Source of the DNA: Photobacterium piscicola | GTDB lineage: Bacteria; Pseudomonadota; Gammaproteobacteria; Enterobacterales; Vibrionaceae | Direction of reading: 5' to 3' | NCBI RefSeq assembly: GCF_900166965.1 | Contig: NZ_FUZI01000011.1 | Span: 1 to 64,000, forward strand | DNA length: 64,000 nt | Shown: positions 9,732 through 20,856 of the stretch, piece after piece | How the letters are laid out: every line of letters begins with the position of its first letter | Position numbering within the stretch: position 1 is the first letter of the stretch | Program-made: the position numbers and the translations under genes | Notes under the pieces: model-generated | What the model was told of the DNA's origin: nothing | Seen by the model: the letters and a program-made list of their open reading frames with translations, nothing else | Databases searched by the model: none

Positions 9732-9749
9732 GATATTTTCCTTATAAAA

Positions 9750-9773
9750 AAGCCCAACACTATGGTTGGGCTT
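9750..9773 (-). terminator. der terminator
   Basis: AGCCCAAC and GTTGGGCT stem with short loop. On the minus strand the stem is followed by a T run. It lies between der and the AlaX-like gene. Confidence 0.85.
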
Positions 9774-9807
9774 TCACATTTAGAGACAACACACTTAATC
9801 GCTAATA

Positions 9808-11313
9808 TTACTTTCTGCGATCGTGTAAAGCACTCGTTAAGCGCTTACGTTGACGTTCTTGAGAAACAGTCAACTTCTGCTTTGTTGTTTCAAATGGGTT
9901 TTCACTATTCTGGAATTGAATTCGAATAGGTGTACCCATCATTTCTAATGACTTACGGTAGTAGTTCATCAAGTAACGTTTGTAAGAACCAGGAAGGTCA
10001 TTTACTTGGTTACCGTGAATAACAATAATCGGTGGGTTGTAACCACCAGCATGGGCATATTTTAGTTTCACACGACGGCCACGAATCATTGGTGGCTGGT
10101 GATCATCTTGCGCCATTTGCATAATACGGGTTAGCAGTGATGTACTAATACGCTTAGTTGCTGACTTATATGCTTCAATAACTGATTCATATAAGTGACC
10201 AACACCAGTACCGTGTAGTGCAGAAATAAAGTGAATACGTGCAAAGTCAACAAAACCAAGACGACGATCAAGTTCAGATTTAACACGCTCTTTAACGTCG
10301 TTATCTAAACCATCCCACTTATTAACTGCAATCACTAATGAACGACCTGAGTTCAGAACAAAACCAAGTAGGCTTAAATCCTGATCTGAAATATTTTCAC
10401 GCGCATCAATGACTAACAATACAACGTTAGCATCTTCGATAGCTTTCAATGTTTGAATAACAGAAAACTTCTCAACAGCCATGCTCATATTCTTACGACG
10501 ACGAACACCTGCGGTATCAATCAATACGTATTCTTGACCATCACGTTCCATTGGAATGTAAATAGAGTCACGTGTTGTTCCCGGCATATCGTAAACAACA
10601 ACACGTTCTTCACCAAGAATACGGTTAGTTAACGTTGATTTACCCACATTAGGACGACCAATGATAGCCATCTTAATTGGTTGTTCTTGTAGACGTTTGT
10701 ACGCAGCTTCAGCATCTTCTTCAGAAAGGTTTGCTTTCTCGATGTCTTCAACTGAAGTTAAGTCTTCAAGCGTTAGTTCGCCATCTTCACCATTTTCAGC
10801 CGCTAACTCTGCATTTAACTTATCAGAGAATGGTGCTAACGCACGCTCCATCAATGCCGTTACACCGCGGTTTTGAGTTGCTGCAATTTGGAACATCGCA
10901 TCAACGCCCAAGCGCCAAAACTCAGCACAAGCAGTATCAGGATCAATACCGTCAACTTTGTTAACCACTAAAAATGTTGGCTTTTCACGGCTGCGAAGGT
11001 GTTTTGCAATTGCTTCATCAGCAGAAGTTAATCCCGCACGACCATCAACAAGGAACAGGACAACGTCTGCTTCTTCGATTGCCGCTAATGACTGTTCAGC
11101 CATTTTGGTTTCAACACCTTCCTCTGTGCCATCAATACCGCCGGTATCAATAACAATAAATTCGTGCTCTTCTAGCTCAGCTCTACCGTATTTACGATCC
11201 CTAGTTAAACCAGGAAAGTCTGCAACTAGTGCATCCCTCGTGCGGGTAAGACGATTGAACAACGTCGATTTACCCACGTTTGGGCGCCCGACAAGGGCAA
11301 CAACAGGAATCAT
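9808..11313 (-). CDS. der: Ribosome biogenesis GTPase Der (EngA)
   Basis: Essential GTPase for 50S subunit maturation. The 501-residue protein has two tandem G domains, each with GRPNVGKST (about residues 8-16 and 218-226). DTGG/DTAG G3 motifs and NKVD and NKWD G4 motifs follow. A C-terminal KH-like domain ([18 protein letters not shown]) and a basic tail end it. An acidic linker of about 30 residues separates the two G domains. It lies downstream of bamB. Confidence 0.97.
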   Translation of the reverse strand: MIPVVALVGRPNVGKSTLFNRLTRTRDALVADFPGLTRDRKYGRAELEEHEFIVIDTGGIDGTEEGVETKMAEQSLAAIEEADVVLFLVDGRAGLTSADEAIAKHLRSREKPTFLVVNKVDGIDPDTACAEFWRLGVDAMFQIAATQNRGVTALMERALAPFSDKLNAELAAENGEDGELTLEDLTSVEDIEKANLSEEDAEAAYKRLQEQPIKMAIIGRPNVGKSTLTNRILGEERVVVYDMPGTTRDSIYIPMERDGQEYVLIDTAGVRRRKNMSMAVEKFSVIQTLKAIEDANVVLLVIDARENISDQDLSLLGFVLNSGRSLVIAVNKWDGLDNDVKERVKSELDRRLGFVDFARIHFISALHGTGVGHLYESVIEAYKSATKRISTSLLTRIMQMAQDDHQPPMIRGRRVKLKYAHAGGYNPPIIVIHGNQVNDLPGSYKRYLMNYYRKSLEMMGTPIRIQFQNSENPFETTKQKLTVSQERQRKRLTSALHDRRK

Positions 11314-11429
11314 AACTACCTCTTACTTTTCATAGTCTTAATTGACATTTTACCGTTCATTCTTGCCTCAAATAAGCATATTTACTTATCTTCATCCGAC
11401 AATAATATACACAACGGATATAACAACAA

Positions 11430-11460
11430 CGGCTCCAACTGCATAAGACAGCTGGAGCCG
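11430..11460 (-). terminator. Hairpin between bamB and der
   Basis: 12-bp stem with one mismatch: CGGCTCCAACTG (11430-11441) with CAGCTGGAGCCG (11449-11460). The minus-strand 3' flank is GTTGTTGTTA rather than a clean U run, so it may attenuate rather than fully stop transcription into der. Confidence 0.55.
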
Positions 11461-11489
11461 ACAAATTAATCTAGCGACAGTATACCGAC

Positions 11490-12653
11490 TTATTTCGATA
11501 TTTGCATTTTGTTGATTTCACCATCACGGGTAACAACAATGAAGCCATTGTCATCAAGTGCAACGGGTGGAACCGCAATACCACTACCATCAACAGATTC
11601 TTGTGAAACAAATTCACCTGATTGAGTATCTAACCAATGTAGATATCCTTCAGCATCACCCGTCACTAAATAGCCATCAATAACAGCAGGTGCACTTAGT
11701 TGGCGGTATTGAAGATCTTTGTTTTGCCATAGCTCAGTACCACTACGGGCATCAACTGCGACGATATGATCTTTAGCTGTTACTAAGAACAACTCGTTTC
11801 CATCAACCACAAAATTTGTTGCTGATGAATAATTACGTTTCCACGCAATTTGACCACTACGAAGATCGATCGATACTAATGATCCATTATAGCCGATAGC
11901 ATATAAACGATCGCCTGAAATTACAGGAGCGGCATCCACATCAACTAAACGATCAATTTCAGTTGAACCTTTAGGGGTTGAAATGGTTTGCTGCCATAGC
12001 ACACGGCCATCATTTAAGATCGCACCTTCTAAACGGCCATTTGATAGCCCCCAGAAAACACCACCAGAGATCGCAACTGGAGAACTTGTACCACGTAATG
12101 TTAACGTTGGAATCTCATTATTGATTTGCCATTTGCTCTTACCTGTATCAGCATTAAGCGCTTCAAGCACACCACTACTGGTGTTAACAACAACAATACC
12201 ACTATCAACTAAAGGTTGTGATAACACTTCACCAGCGACTTTAGCACGCCAAACTTCTTTACCTGTTGCAGCATCTAATGCTATTACGTCAGCATTTTCA
12301 GTACCGATAAAGATTTTTCCTTCTGCTAAAACTAAGCCTCCAGAAATTTTAACGCTAGTCTCTTTCTCTAAATCATTTTTCCATAGCACTTTGCCGTTGC
12401 TAGAATCTAGAGCTTCAACTAAACCATCACGATCAGCAACAAAGACTTTACCTTGACCAACAGCGGGCGTTAGCTTTGAATAGTAACCAGAAACACCGTC
12501 ACCAACACTACGACTCCAATCTGTTTTAGGCGTAAAAGTATTGTCTACTTTAGGCAATGGTGCCATGTGAATAGAATCAACTTCGCTCGCACAACCAGAT
12601 AATACGCTCACAGCAATTGCTACGGCTAAAGCGCGTTTTAACACCTTATGCAT
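11490..12653 (-). CDS. bamB: Outer membrane protein assembly factor BamB
   Basis: Lipoprotein of the BAM complex that helps fold beta-barrel proteins into the outer membrane. The 387-residue protein has a signal peptide ending in the lipobox LSGC (acylated Cys about residue 21). The eight-bladed propeller follows, with repeated 'G.l.AlDa.tGk..W' PQQ-like blades. AAGGCG just upstream supports the start. It is in the yfgM-bamB-der order seen in enterobacteria. Confidence 0.95.
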   Translation of the reverse strand: MHKVLKRALAVAIAVSVLSGCASEVDSIHMAPLPKVDNTFTPKTDWSRSVGDGVSGYYSKLTPAVGQGKVFVADRDGLVEALDSSNGKVLWKNDLEKETSVKISGGLVLAEGKIFIGTENADVIALDAATGKEVWRAKVAGEVLSQPLVDSGIVVVNTSSGVLEALNADTGKSKWQINNEIPTLTLRGTSSPVAISGGVFWGLSNGRLEGAILNDGRVLWQQTISTPKGSTEIDRLVDVDAAPVISGDRLYAIGYNGSLVSIDLRSGQIAWKRNYSSATNFVVDGNELFLVTAKDHIVAVDARSGTELWQNKDLQYRQLSAPAVIDGYLVTGDAEGYLHWLDTQSGEFVSQESVDGSGIAVPPVALDDNGFIVVTRDGEINKMQISK

Positions 12654-12663
12654 TATGTTCGCC

Positions 12664-13275
12664 TTATTGAGCTAAGTCATTAAGCTTCATTTGCAATGCT
12701 GGTGATGAACCATCTTGCTGAGCTTCTATATATGCGTCACGAGCTGCTTGAATATCGCCTTTTTGCAGTAAGATATCACCGCGTAATTCTGCAATATTTT
12801 CATTCCAGCTTGGAATCGTTACTTTTTTCAGTTCAGCTAACGCTTCAGTGAATTTCTGCTGTTCTGCGTAAATACGTGCAAGACGTGTTACTGCTAACGG
12901 TAAAATAGCGTTATCTTTAGTGTTACTGATCACCCAATTAAGTTGTTCAATCGCACCGTCAAGATGATTATTTTCAACTTGAACTTTCGCTAATTGTAAT
13001 GCAGCAAGAACAGCATATTGACTGTCTTTGTTAGCTTCGATGAACGTTTGCGCTTCAGTAACAGCAGTTTTACTATTATTGTCGAGAGCTGTAACTACTT
13101 GAGTATAGGAGTCTGATGCTAAATGTTTCGCAGCATGGACTTCAGACTGGTAGTAACGCCAACCTAATAGACCACCTAAACCAATCACGGCGCCTAGAAC
13201 AACGGCTTTGCCGTTCTCTTGCCACCACGATTTTATCGCTTCAACCTGTTGTTCTTCTGTGGCGTAGTCGTTCAC
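12664..13275 (-). CDS. yfgM: SecYEG-associated inner membrane protein YfgM
   Basis: A 203-residue single-pass membrane protein. A short cytoplasmic N-terminus contains WWQENGK, followed by one membrane helix at about residues 24-42 and a periplasmic helical-repeat (TPR-like) domain. The family acts as an ancillary subunit of the Sec translocon with PpiD. The start is a GTG with AGGACAGGAA upstream. The stop is 10 bases before the bamB start, so the two are translated from one message. Confidence 0.9.
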   Translation of the reverse strand: MNDYATEEQQVEAIKSWWQENGKAVVLGAVIGLGGLLGWRYYQSEVHAAKHLASDSYTQVVTALDNNSKTAVTEAQTFIEANKDSQYAVLAALQLAKVQVENNHLDGAIEQLNWVISNTKDNAILPLAVTRLARIYAEQQKFTEALAELKKVTIPSWNENIAELRGDILLQKGDIQAARDAYIEAQQDGSSPALQMKLNDLAQ

Positions 13276-13288
13276 TTCCTGTCCTCTC

Positions 13289-14557
13289 TTAAATCAGTGC
13301 TGCCAGCTTCGCGGCAACCTCATCCTGTGCCATGGTTGTTTGTTCACCGCCATGAAGATCTTTAACCACAACGGTGTTTTCTGCCATTTCATTTTCACCA
13401 AGAACCAATGCAATTGCTGCACCTACGTTATCAGCGCGTTTAAATTGCTTTTTAAAATTACCACCACCAAAGTTAGACATAATGCGTAACTGAGGTAATT
13501 GATCACGTAATTTTTCTGCAAGCATCATACCTGCTGCTAAAGTACCTTCTCCAGCCGTTACCATGTAAACATCAACCGAACGACGAACATCGTCTTGCTC
13601 TAATGCTTCCATCAGTAATACTAGGCGTTCAAGTCCCATAGCAAAACCAACTGATGAGGTTGCTTTACCACCTAGTTGTTCAACTAGACCGTCATAACGA
13701 CCACCACCACATACTGTACCTTGTGCACCTAAGCTATCAGTGATCCACTCAAATACAGTACGGTTATAATAATCTAAACCACGTACAAGGCGTTCATTTA
13801 CTTGATATTTGATGCCAGCAGCGTCTAATAGTTCACATAATCCAGTAAAATGTTGCTGTGATTCTGGATCTAGGTACGCAGAAAGCATTGGTGCATCAAC
13901 AAGAATTTCTTGAATCGCAGGGTTCTTAGTATCTAAAACACGCAATGGATTGGTGTACATGCGACGCTTAGCATCTTCGTCTAACACGTCCATATGCTGT
14001 TCAAGGAACGCAATCAGTGCAACACGGTAATCTGCACGCGCTTGCAGTGAACCAATAGAGTTTAACTCTAGACGAACATGGTCATTAATACCAAGTTCAC
14101 GCCATAAACGTGCTGTCATCATGATAAGTTCAGCATCAACATCAGGACCATCAATACCAAATACTTCTACACCAACTTGGTGGAATTGACGGTAACGGCC
14201 TTTTTGTGGACGCTCATGACGGAACATTGGGCCCATGTACCATAAGCGCTGTTCTTGATTGTAAAGCAAACCATTTTCAACACCTGCACGTACACAGCTG
14301 GCTGTACCTTCTGGGCGTAATGTTAAACTATCGCCATTACGATCTTCAAAAGTGTACATTTCTTTTTCAACAACATCAGTGACTTCACCGATCGCACGTT
14401 TAAACAAATGTGTCGACTCAACAATTGGCATACGAATTTCATTGTAACCATATGCACTGATCACTTGTTTAACTGTGCCTTCGACTTTTTGCCAAAGTGG
14501 AGTTTGTGTTGGAAGGCAATCGTTCATGCCTCGAATTGCTTGAATTTGTTTCGCCAC
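13289..14557 (-). CDS. hisS: Histidyl-tRNA synthetase
   Basis: Class II aminoacyl-tRNA synthetase of 422 residues. Motif 2 ([16 protein letters not shown]), the histidine-specific LVRGLDYYN and motif 3 (GFAMGLERL) are all present, with a C-terminal anticodon-binding domain. The longer open frame starting at 14632 has no homology. E. coli HisS begins [13 protein letters not shown], and here a GTG at 14557 opens [12 protein letters not shown] with GAG upstream, so GTG is chosen. It lies 13 bases before yfgM, within the ispG-hisS-yfgM-bamB block. Confidence 0.95.
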   Translation of the reverse strand: MAKQIQAIRGMNDCLPTQTPLWQKVEGTVKQVISAYGYNEIRMPIVESTHLFKRAIGEVTDVVEKEMYTFEDRNGDSLTLRPEGTASCVRAGVENGLLYNQEQRLWYMGPMFRHERPQKGRYRQFHQVGVEVFGIDGPDVDAELIMMTARLWRELGINDHVRLELNSIGSLQARADYRVALIAFLEQHMDVLDEDAKRRMYTNPLRVLDTKNPAIQEILVDAPMLSAYLDPESQQHFTGLCELLDAAGIKYQVNERLVRGLDYYNRTVFEWITDSLGAQGTVCGGGRYDGLVEQLGGKATSSVGFAMGLERLVLLMEALEQDDVRRSVDVYMVTAGEGTLAAGMMLAEKLRDQLPQLRIMSNFGGGNFKKQFKRADNVGAAIALVLGENEMAENTVVVKDLHGGEQTTMAQDEVAAKLAALI

Positions 14558-14661
14558 GATTATTCTCAGTTTTCGATGGGGATTTAAATCGAATATATAA
14601 TTTATTGCAGAAATAGTGAACCACACTGTCACAATAACAGCATGGTTTTTGCTATTTTATC

Positions 14662-15774
14662 TTATTGCTTAATATCAATACGATTGTTTAGGTTTAACAT
14701 TGAGGCTTTTGCGCGGATTTTCGCCTCAAGCTGATCAATAACGTTGTCGTTATCAAAGCGCTCTTTTTGACGAATACCATCTTCATAGAAAGCACTCTTA
14801 CGGTTACCACCAGCAATACCTAAGTGAGAAGCTTCTGCTTCACCTGGGCCATTCACTACACAACCAATAATAGAAACATCCATCGGTGTAATAATGTCTT
14901 CTAGACGTTGCTCTAATGCATTAACCGTCGCAATGACATCAAACTCTTGACGAGAACAGGTTGGACACGCGATAAAATTAATACCGCGCGAACGAATGCG
15001 TAATGATTTTAGAATATCAAAACCCACTTTGATCTCTTCAACAGGATCTGCCGCCAATGAGATACGTAACGTATCACCAATACCTTCAGCAAGTAACATG
15101 CCTAGACCAACCGCAGATTTCACTGATCCAGCGCGCGCACCGCCCGCCTCTGTGATACCTAAATGCAATGGCTGTACAATTTGTTTTGCCAACTGGCGGT
15201 AAGACTCAACCGCTAAAAACACATCTGAAGCTTTAACACTAACTTTGAATTGATCAAAATTCAGACGGTCTAAAATTTCAACATGACGCAGCGCTGATTC
15301 AACCAATGCAGCGGGGGTTGGCTCACCGTATTTTTGTTGAATTTCTTTTTCTAACGAACCGCCATTAACCCCGATTCGAATCGGAATGTTTTTATCACGC
15401 GCACATTCAACCACCGCGCGAATACGATCTTCACGACCAATATTGCCGGGGTTAATACGTAAACAGTCAACGCCATATTCCGCGACTTTTAATGCAATGC
15501 GGTAATCAAAATGAATATCAGCAACTAATGGAACATTTACTTGTTGCTTAATCAACTTAAACGCTTCAGCAGCATCCATTGTCGGTACAGAAACACGTAC
15601 AATATCAGCCCCTACTTTTTCCAATGCACGAATTTGAGCCACCGTTGCATCAACATCGGTGGTAAGAGTGTTAGTCATTGATTGAACGGCAATTGGAGCG
15701 CCATCGCCAATAGGTACATTGCCGACATAAATTCGGCTTGATTGGCGACGTATAATGGGTGATTCGTTATGCAT
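14662..15774 (-). CDS. ispG: 4-hydroxy-3-methylbut-2-enyl diphosphate synthase
   Basis: Fe-S enzyme of the MEP isoprenoid pathway, making HMBPP from MEcPP. The 370-residue protein has the N-terminal TIM barrel ([12 protein letters not shown]) and the C-terminal cluster domain with Cys residues in ACPTCSRQ and CVVNGPGEA. It is downstream of rodZ in the usual order. The isc genes that would build its 4Fe-4S cluster are encoded about 7 kb away in this window. Confidence 0.96.
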   Translation of the reverse strand: MHNESPIIRRQSSRIYVGNVPIGDGAPIAVQSMTNTLTTDVDATVAQIRALEKVGADIVRVSVPTMDAAEAFKLIKQQVNVPLVADIHFDYRIALKVAEYGVDCLRINPGNIGREDRIRAVVECARDKNIPIRIGVNGGSLEKEIQQKYGEPTPAALVESALRHVEILDRLNFDQFKVSVKASDVFLAVESYRQLAKQIVQPLHLGITEAGGARAGSVKSAVGLGMLLAEGIGDTLRISLAADPVEEIKVGFDILKSLRIRSRGINFIACPTCSRQEFDVIATVNALEQRLEDIITPMDVSIIGCVVNGPGEAEASHLGIAGGNRKSAFYEDGIRQKERFDNDNVIDQLEAKIRAKASMLNLNNRIDIKQ

Positions 15775-15790
15775 GTCTTATCATTCTCTA

Positions 15791-16765
15791 TTACTGCGGC
15801 AACGTTAACGTTATAGGTCGACCTGCCGGATAACGACTAAGATCGAAAGGTTGCCCTTTAAGTTCTATTTTAACGGCACTCGGTGCACCAAGTCGAACGC
15901 GAAATGGTGCCTTACCATTAATATCAAGTGTTTGACCTGCGGTCTTAATACCACTTTCGAGACGTTTACCATTAGCGTCACGAATATCAACCCAACAATC
16001 TGCAGCAAACGCCAATTGTAATGCAGGTGCAGCTTCAACCTCGGTTGTCACCGCTGGAGTTACTACTTCAGGTTCTGTTGTTTCAGCGACTGTTGCTGTG
16101 GTTGCAGCAACAGGCTTCGCCGCTATTGTAGCAACATCGGTAATCACTGCTGGCGTTGATACGGCATCTGGATTAACCGGTGTGGTAATAGCAGCAGAAG
16201 CCGTTGATGGCGTACCATCAGTTACCGTTGCGGTCGATGTATCAATAGCGGAAGATGTAACTACCGCAGCCGTAGTGGTTGTCTCTGTTGCAGGGGTTAC
16301 CTTATCAACATGAGCAACATCAACGACTGGCGTTGTATCTCGATCTAAATGGCTATTTTGCCACCACCACACAGCGGTCACACCAACAAAAATAACCGCA
16401 AGGATCCACGTTAGTCCCATTATACGGCTATCATGCGCTTCACGGTTAGTGCGGCGTGAGAAACTTTGCATTTCTTGTGCTTTAGGTTTGGAGTGACCGT
16501 AATCATCCAATAAAGCGACAACAGCAACGTCATCTAGCCCCACATACTTTGCATACGACCTCACATACCCTCGAGTAAATGTTGATATTTTTTCACTGTC
16601 AAAACAGTTACTTTCAATATCATTAATCACCGATAAGCGTAATCGTAAGCGATTAGCGATATCTAGTTGCGAATAACCCAGTTGCTCACGAGCTTGGCGA
16701 AGCATATCACCAGGGCGAAGAGCCGCATTTTCTGGTTGTGGCGAATCGTTATTTTCAGTATTCAT
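15791..16765 (-). CDS. rodZ: Cytoskeleton protein RodZ
   Basis: Bitopic membrane protein that links MreB to the cell wall machinery and sets rod shape. The 324-residue protein has an N-terminal helix-turn-helix (LRQAREQLGYSQLDIANRLRL region) and one membrane helix at about residues 115-135 (GLTWILAVIFVG). A long Thr/Ala/Val-rich periplasmic linker leads to a C-terminal beta domain ending in RPITLTLPQ. The start overlaps the end of pilW by 11 bases, suggesting translational coupling. Confidence 0.92.
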   Translation of the reverse strand: MNTENNDSPQPENAALRPGDMLRQAREQLGYSQLDIANRLRLRLSVINDIESNCFDSEKISTFTRGYVRSYAKYVGLDDVAVVALLDDYGHSKPKAQEMQSFSRRTNREAHDSRIMGLTWILAVIFVGVTAVWWWQNSHLDRDTTPVVDVAHVDKVTPATETTTTAAVVTSSAIDTSTATVTDGTPSTASAAITTPVNPDAVSTPAVITDVATIAAKPVAATTATVAETTEPEVVTPAVTTEVEAAPALQLAFAADCWVDIRDANGKRLESGIKTAGQTLDINGKAPFRVRLGAPSAVKIELKGQPFDLSRYPAGRPITLTLPQ

Positions 16766-17513
16766 TGGCTAGATAATTCTGATATTGCTGAGAATTAGGA
16801 AATTGTTCTTTTAATAAGTTAGCGTATTTATTGACCAAAGTTAACCGTCCATCTTGGTTTTCTAACTGAATGAGCAACAACAAACTATTTGCTGTATATC
16901 CGTATCGCTTATTAAATTTAAACAACCGTACGCGAGCATCTTTATAATTATTAGCCTCTAATTCTAACTGCGCCAGTTGCAATATTGATTTTGGACGATA
17001 TGGATCATGTGAAAGTGCTTTTTCAAAATAATCTATCGCTTGTTCGTCATCGCCTTGTTTACGGCTACATAAACCTGCGTTTTCATAACTTGCTGAAATA
17101 AGGTAATAGTAAGGTTGATTAATGGCTTTAACAAATGTATTAATCGCTTCATCATAACGCCCTTCGCTACACAAAAAGGCCCCATAATTATTAAGTACAT
17201 CACCATTTCGAGGTGAGTCTCTTAATGCTTTTTTATACATTTTTTCGGCCGATTCTTTCTCACCAACCTTTTGGTAGTAATAGGCCATGGCATTTTGCAC
17301 ACGATAATAGTCAGGCGCATAATTTAACGCTTGTTCTAAATTTTCACGTGCACGTTGCCATTGACCTACTTTTAAATAGTTTAACCCTAATGTCATTCGC
17401 GCTTCAGCAGCATCAATGGCATTAAATTGTTCTGCGCTATCTTCTACTGTCACAGTGGCACATCCGGCCAACAGCAAACAAGAAAATAATGGATACTTCA
17501 TCCATTGTATCAT
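16755..17513 (-). CDS. pilW: Type IV pilus biogenesis lipoprotein PilW/PilF
   Basis: Outer-membrane lipoprotein that pilots the PilQ secretin. The 252-residue protein has a short signal peptide with lipobox LAGC (Cys about residue 18) and then about six TPR repeats (GLNYLKVGQW, NNYGAFLCSEGRYDEA and others). AGGTGAG five bases upstream supports the ATG at 17513. The position between rlmN and rodZ is conserved in many gammaproteobacteria. Confidence 0.9.
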   Translation of the reverse strand: MIQWMKYPLFSCLLLAGCATVTVEDSAEQFNAIDAAEARMTLGLNYLKVGQWQRARENLEQALNYAPDYYRVQNAMAYYYQKVGEKESAEKMYKKALRDSPRNGDVLNNYGAFLCSEGRYDEAINTFVKAINQPYYYLISASYENAGLCSRKQGDDEQAIDYFEKALSHDPYRPKSILQLAQLELEANNYKDARVRLFKFNKRYGYTANSLLLLIQLENQDGRLTLVNKYANLLKEQFPNSQQYQNYLANEY

Positions 17514-17571
17514 TTTTACTCACCTTAACATCCGTGTTAAACCGCGAAGTGGTTATAATAGCTAAGCTAAT

Positions 17572-18693
17572 TTAAAGGGTTTTAACTGCAATAGACTCAC
17601 CCATTGATTGCTTCGCTTGAGTACGTTTAGTGCGGTCGATAACATCACCAACCAACTGGCCACAAGCGGCATCAATATCGTCACCACGTGTTTTACGTAC
17701 AGTTACAGTGTAATCATACTCCATTAGAGTTTTCATAAAGCGATCTATACGTGAATTACTAGGTTTTTTATACGGTGAACCAGGGTATGGATTAAATGGA
17801 ATCAGGTTAATTTTAGCTGGTGTGTCTTTTAATAAACGTCCTAATTGACGTGCATGTTCCATATCATCATTAACATGATCAAGTAACACGTATTCAATTG
17901 TTACACGGCCACGGTTCGCATTGGTTGAATCAACATAACGACGAACTGCGTCTAGGAAGGCTTCAATATTCCAGCGATCATTAATCGGCATGATTTGTGA
18001 ACGTAATTCATCCGTCGGCGCATGCAGTGAAATAGCCAGTGCAACGTCGATAGTACCGATCATTTGCTCTAGGCCCGATACAACACCAGACGTTGAAACA
18101 GTAACGCGACGCTTAGATAAACCAAAACCTAAATCATCAAGCATAATTTCTAATGCTGGAATTAAGTTTTTCATATTCAGCAGTGGCTCACCCATACCCA
18201 TCATTACGATATTAGTAATAGGACGGCGACCGGTTTCTTTTTGAATGCCAATTTCTTTCGCTGCACGCCACACTTGACCAATAATTTCAGAAACACGTAA
18301 ATTACGGTTAAAACCTTGTTGGCCTGTCGAACAGAATTTACATTCTAATGCACAGCCTACTTGAGAAGAAACACACAAAGTTGCACGATCTTCATCAGGG
18401 ATATAAACCGTTTCTACGTCTTGATCGCCAACACGCATTGCCCATTTGATGGTGCCATCATTTGAGTATTGTGCATTAGAGACTTCAGGTGCACGAATTT
18501 CAGCAACACGCTGCAATTTTTCACGCAACTTTTTGTTGATATTGTTCATTTGATCAAAGTCATCACAACCGAAATGATAAATCCATTTCATTATCTGATC
18601 TGCTCGGAATGGCTTTTCATTTAGCTCTTCGGCAAAGTATTTACGCAGACCTTTGCGATCGAAATCCAGCAGATTAATTTTGACAGTTGTCAT
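17572..18693 (-). CDS. rlmN: Dual-specificity 23S rRNA/tRNA m2A methyltransferase RlmN
   Basis: Radical SAM methyltransferase that modifies A2503 of 23S rRNA and A37 of some tRNAs. The 373-residue protein has the CxxxCxxC cluster motif (CALECKFC), the GMGEPL SAM motif and the C-terminal [13 protein letters not shown] with the conserved Cys. Vibrio homologues start [14 protein letters not shown], so the ATG at 18693 is used rather than one five codons upstream. GAGG precedes it at 9 bases. Confidence 0.95.
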   Translation of the reverse strand: MTTVKINLLDFDRKGLRKYFAEELNEKPFRADQIMKWIYHFGCDDFDQMNNINKKLREKLQRVAEIRAPEVSNAQYSNDGTIKWAMRVGDQDVETVYIPDEDRATLCVSSQVGCALECKFCSTGQQGFNRNLRVSEIIGQVWRAAKEIGIQKETGRRPITNIVMMGMGEPLLNMKNLIPALEIMLDDLGFGLSKRRVTVSTSGVVSGLEQMIGTIDVALAISLHAPTDELRSQIMPINDRWNIEAFLDAVRRYVDSTNANRGRVTIEYVLLDHVNDDMEHARQLGRLLKDTPAKINLIPFNPYPGSPYKKPSNSRIDRFMKTLMEYDYTVTVRKTRGDDIDAACGQLVGDVIDRTKRTQAKQSMGESIAVKTL

Positions 18694-18876
18694 CGGTTGG
18701 TGCCTCACTAAAAATGACTATTGCTGCGCCTTTATAACTCGGAGATCTGCAAATGGCAGCCTCATCGTAGTTACCAGGGTTTAAGGCGCGAAATTGTACA
18801 GCCTTTAGGCGCGGGTTTCCACCCGTTCAATGTATGGTTATTTTTGCGGTGATAACAATCTTGATGCTTAAAATAA

Positions 18877-18906
18877 TAAAGGGAAGCCTTAGCCTCCCTT
18901 TAGTAT
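18877..18906 (-). terminator. ndk terminator
   Basis: AAAGGGA.GCC / TCCCTTT inverted repeat, with a T-rich tract (TTATTATTTT) on the minus strand after the stem. Confidence 0.65.
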
Positions 18907-18938
18907 TTGGTTTTGCTTATTTTTTCAGCAACTAATCA

Positions 18939-19370
18939 TTACTCACTACGTGGACATAACTCATCAGCGGCAAAAAAGTAGCTGATCTCACGTTCGGCTG
19001 ATAGTGGACTATCTGAACCATGAACCGAGTTGTAACGTAAGCTAAGTGCAAAATCAGCACGAATAGTGCCACATGCTGCTTCTTGTGGGTTCGTTTTACC
19101 CATCAATTCTCGATAACGAACAATTGCATTTTCCCCTTCAAGCACTTGTACCATCACCGGGCCTGAAGTCATAAAATCAACTAATTCATCATAGAAAGGT
19201 TTGCCTTCATGTTCAGCATAAAACCCTTGAGCTTGAGTTTTAGTTAGCTGTAACATTTTAGCAGCAACAATTTTTAAGCCTGCATTTTCGAAACGTTGAT
19301 AAATAGCGCCAATTAAATTTCGTTTAACAGCATCCGGCTTTACGATTGAAAACGTTTTTTCTATTGTCAT
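18939..19370 (-). CDS. ndk: Nucleoside diphosphate kinase
   Basis: Transfers the gamma phosphate between nucleoside di- and triphosphates. At 143 residues it has standard length. [12 protein letters not shown] opens the fold, and the phosphorylated His lies in [15 protein letters not shown] precedes the start. It is monocistronic by appearance, between rlmN and the pepB pair. Confidence 0.97.
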   Translation of the reverse strand: MTIEKTFSIVKPDAVKRNLIGAIYQRFENAGLKIVAAKMLQLTKTQAQGFYAEHEGKPFYDELVDFMTSGPVMVQVLEGENAIVRYRELMGKTNPQEAACGTIRADFALSLRYNSVHGSDSPLSAEREISYFFAADELCPRSE

Positions 19371-19448
19371 TATTATAATTTCCTTTTGAGTCTAGTTGCC
19401 GTCCATTTACTTAGTCGCACTTCATCGCCACGAATAACTATTGTTAAC

Positions 19449-20726
19449 TTACAATAGCAATCCTGCAATATTTGCAATACCTAAGCCCGTCGCACCGACT
19501 GCCCAACGTGGATCGGCACTATCACGATAACATGCAGCCAAATCAAAATGAATCCAACTGCAATTATCTGTATCAACAAAGCGTGATAAAAATCCAGCTG
19601 CATTTGATGCCCCCCCCATACCGCCACCTTTTTGAACGCGGCTATTGGCGGTATCTGCAAATGCAGAAGGACAGTAGCCTTGATGCCATTTTTCAAGAGG
19701 CAATGGCCATGCAGGTTCATTCACTAGCTCTGATAATTGTTGAGCACGGGTTAATAATGCTTTATCAAACCCAAAAATGGCATTGTAATCACTACCAACA
19801 GCCATCATTGCGGCACCGGTTAATGTTGCAGCATCAATAATTAACGGCGCTTTAGTTGCAGACGCCATTAATAAGCCATCAGCAAGTACCAGCCGCCCTT
19901 CAGCATCGGTATTTACAATTTCAACCGATACCCCATTGCTATACGTTAACACATCGCCAAGTTTATAAGCATCGCCTGACACCATATTTTCAGCACAACA
20001 AAGAATAAGTTTGACCCGCTGCGTTAAACCTTGTGCAATGGCATACCCTAATGCAGCAGTAACTGTTGCAGCGCCCCCCATATCGCACTTCATACTAACC
20101 ATGCCTGCACTGGGTTTTAAACTGTAACCGCCTGAATCAAAGGTGATCCCTTTCCCGACTAAACACGCACTGATAGGCGCATCAGGATCAGCACTAGGAT
20201 TATAATCAACGCTCAGCAATACTGGTGGATGTTGGCTACCTCGGCCGACGCTGTGAATACCAATCCAACCATCAGCTAATAATTCATCACCAATAATCAT
20301 TTGGGCACTGATATGATCGCCACCTATCTCAGATAAAAACTGCACCGCTGCTTGGGCTAATTTTTGTGGATAAATGCTATCAGGACCTGTATTAATGATT
20401 TTCCGCGCCCAATCATGGCTATGCCGACGTACATTTAACAATTCAAGCTCATCTTCATCAATCGATGCCCATTTAATGGCAACCGTATCCATGGTAGCGG
20501 CAAAACCACAATAAAAAGCCCATTGACGCTCATAATTCCAACCGTCACCACTCAAACTTACCGCTTCAACCCCTTGTGTTTGAATTTGTCGGCCCGCTTG
20601 TTGAATACGACGCAAACCAAATGCATCACCATAATGCACAGTGACACTGTCAGTTTGGTAACTGATTAAGGCATTAATACCCCAAGGAGCGCGTGCGGGC
20701 TCTTTTGATAAATTTACTGTCAACAT
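19449..20726 (-). CDS. pepB: Peptidase B, leucyl aminopeptidase family (second copy)
   Basis: M17 zinc/manganese aminopeptidase, 425 residues. Metal and catalytic segments are intact: [31 protein letters not shown] and [14 protein letters not shown]. It is clearly homologous to the adjacent upstream gene but has diverged throughout, including residues in the N-terminal domain. AGAGGTT supports the start. Either copy could be the functional equivalent of E. coli PepB; this one is the less similar to E. coli by eye. Confidence 0.85.
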   Translation of the reverse strand: MLTVNLSKEPARAPWGINALISYQTDSVTVHYGDAFGLRRIQQAGRQIQTQGVEAVSLSGDGWNYERQWAFYCGFAATMDTVAIKWASIDEDELELLNVRRHSHDWARKIINTGPDSIYPQKLAQAAVQFLSEIGGDHISAQMIIGDELLADGWIGIHSVGRGSQHPPVLLSVDYNPSADPDAPISACLVGKGITFDSGGYSLKPSAGMVSMKCDMGGAATVTAALGYAIAQGLTQRVKLILCCAENMVSGDAYKLGDVLTYSNGVSVEIVNTDAEGRLVLADGLLMASATKAPLIIDAATLTGAAMMAVGSDYNAIFGFDKALLTRAQQLSELVNEPAWPLPLEKWHQGYCPSAFADTANSRVQKGGGMGGASNAAGFLSRFVDTDNCSWIHFDLAACYRDSADPRWAVGATGLGIANIAGLLL

Positions 20727-20786
20727 TATTGATAACCTCTTGTTTTATTTATAGTCTATATTTTTTATTTAGCGTAATTTAAATAT

Positions 20787-20846
20787 AAAAAAAGCCCTCT
20801 TAAACGATTTCAACTAGAAACAAAATCATTAAGAAGGCTTTATTTT
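20787..20846 (-). terminator. Terminator after the first pepB copy
   Basis: AAAGCC/GGCTTT and TCTTAA/TTAAGA arms with a single mismatch between them (20791-20802 with 20829-20841) and A/T runs on both sides. It suggests the two pepB copies are largely separate transcription units. Confidence 0.6.
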
Positions 20847-20856
20847 TTAACTGTTA

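Noticed and set aside
10661..11335. Several plus-strand ORFs over der, Ser/Thr-rich
   Set aside because: Antisense shadows of der; composition follows from the complementary codons.
16098..16313. Plus-strand Val/Ala-rich ORF over rodZ
   Set aside because: Antisense of the Thr/Ala/Val-rich linker of RodZ.
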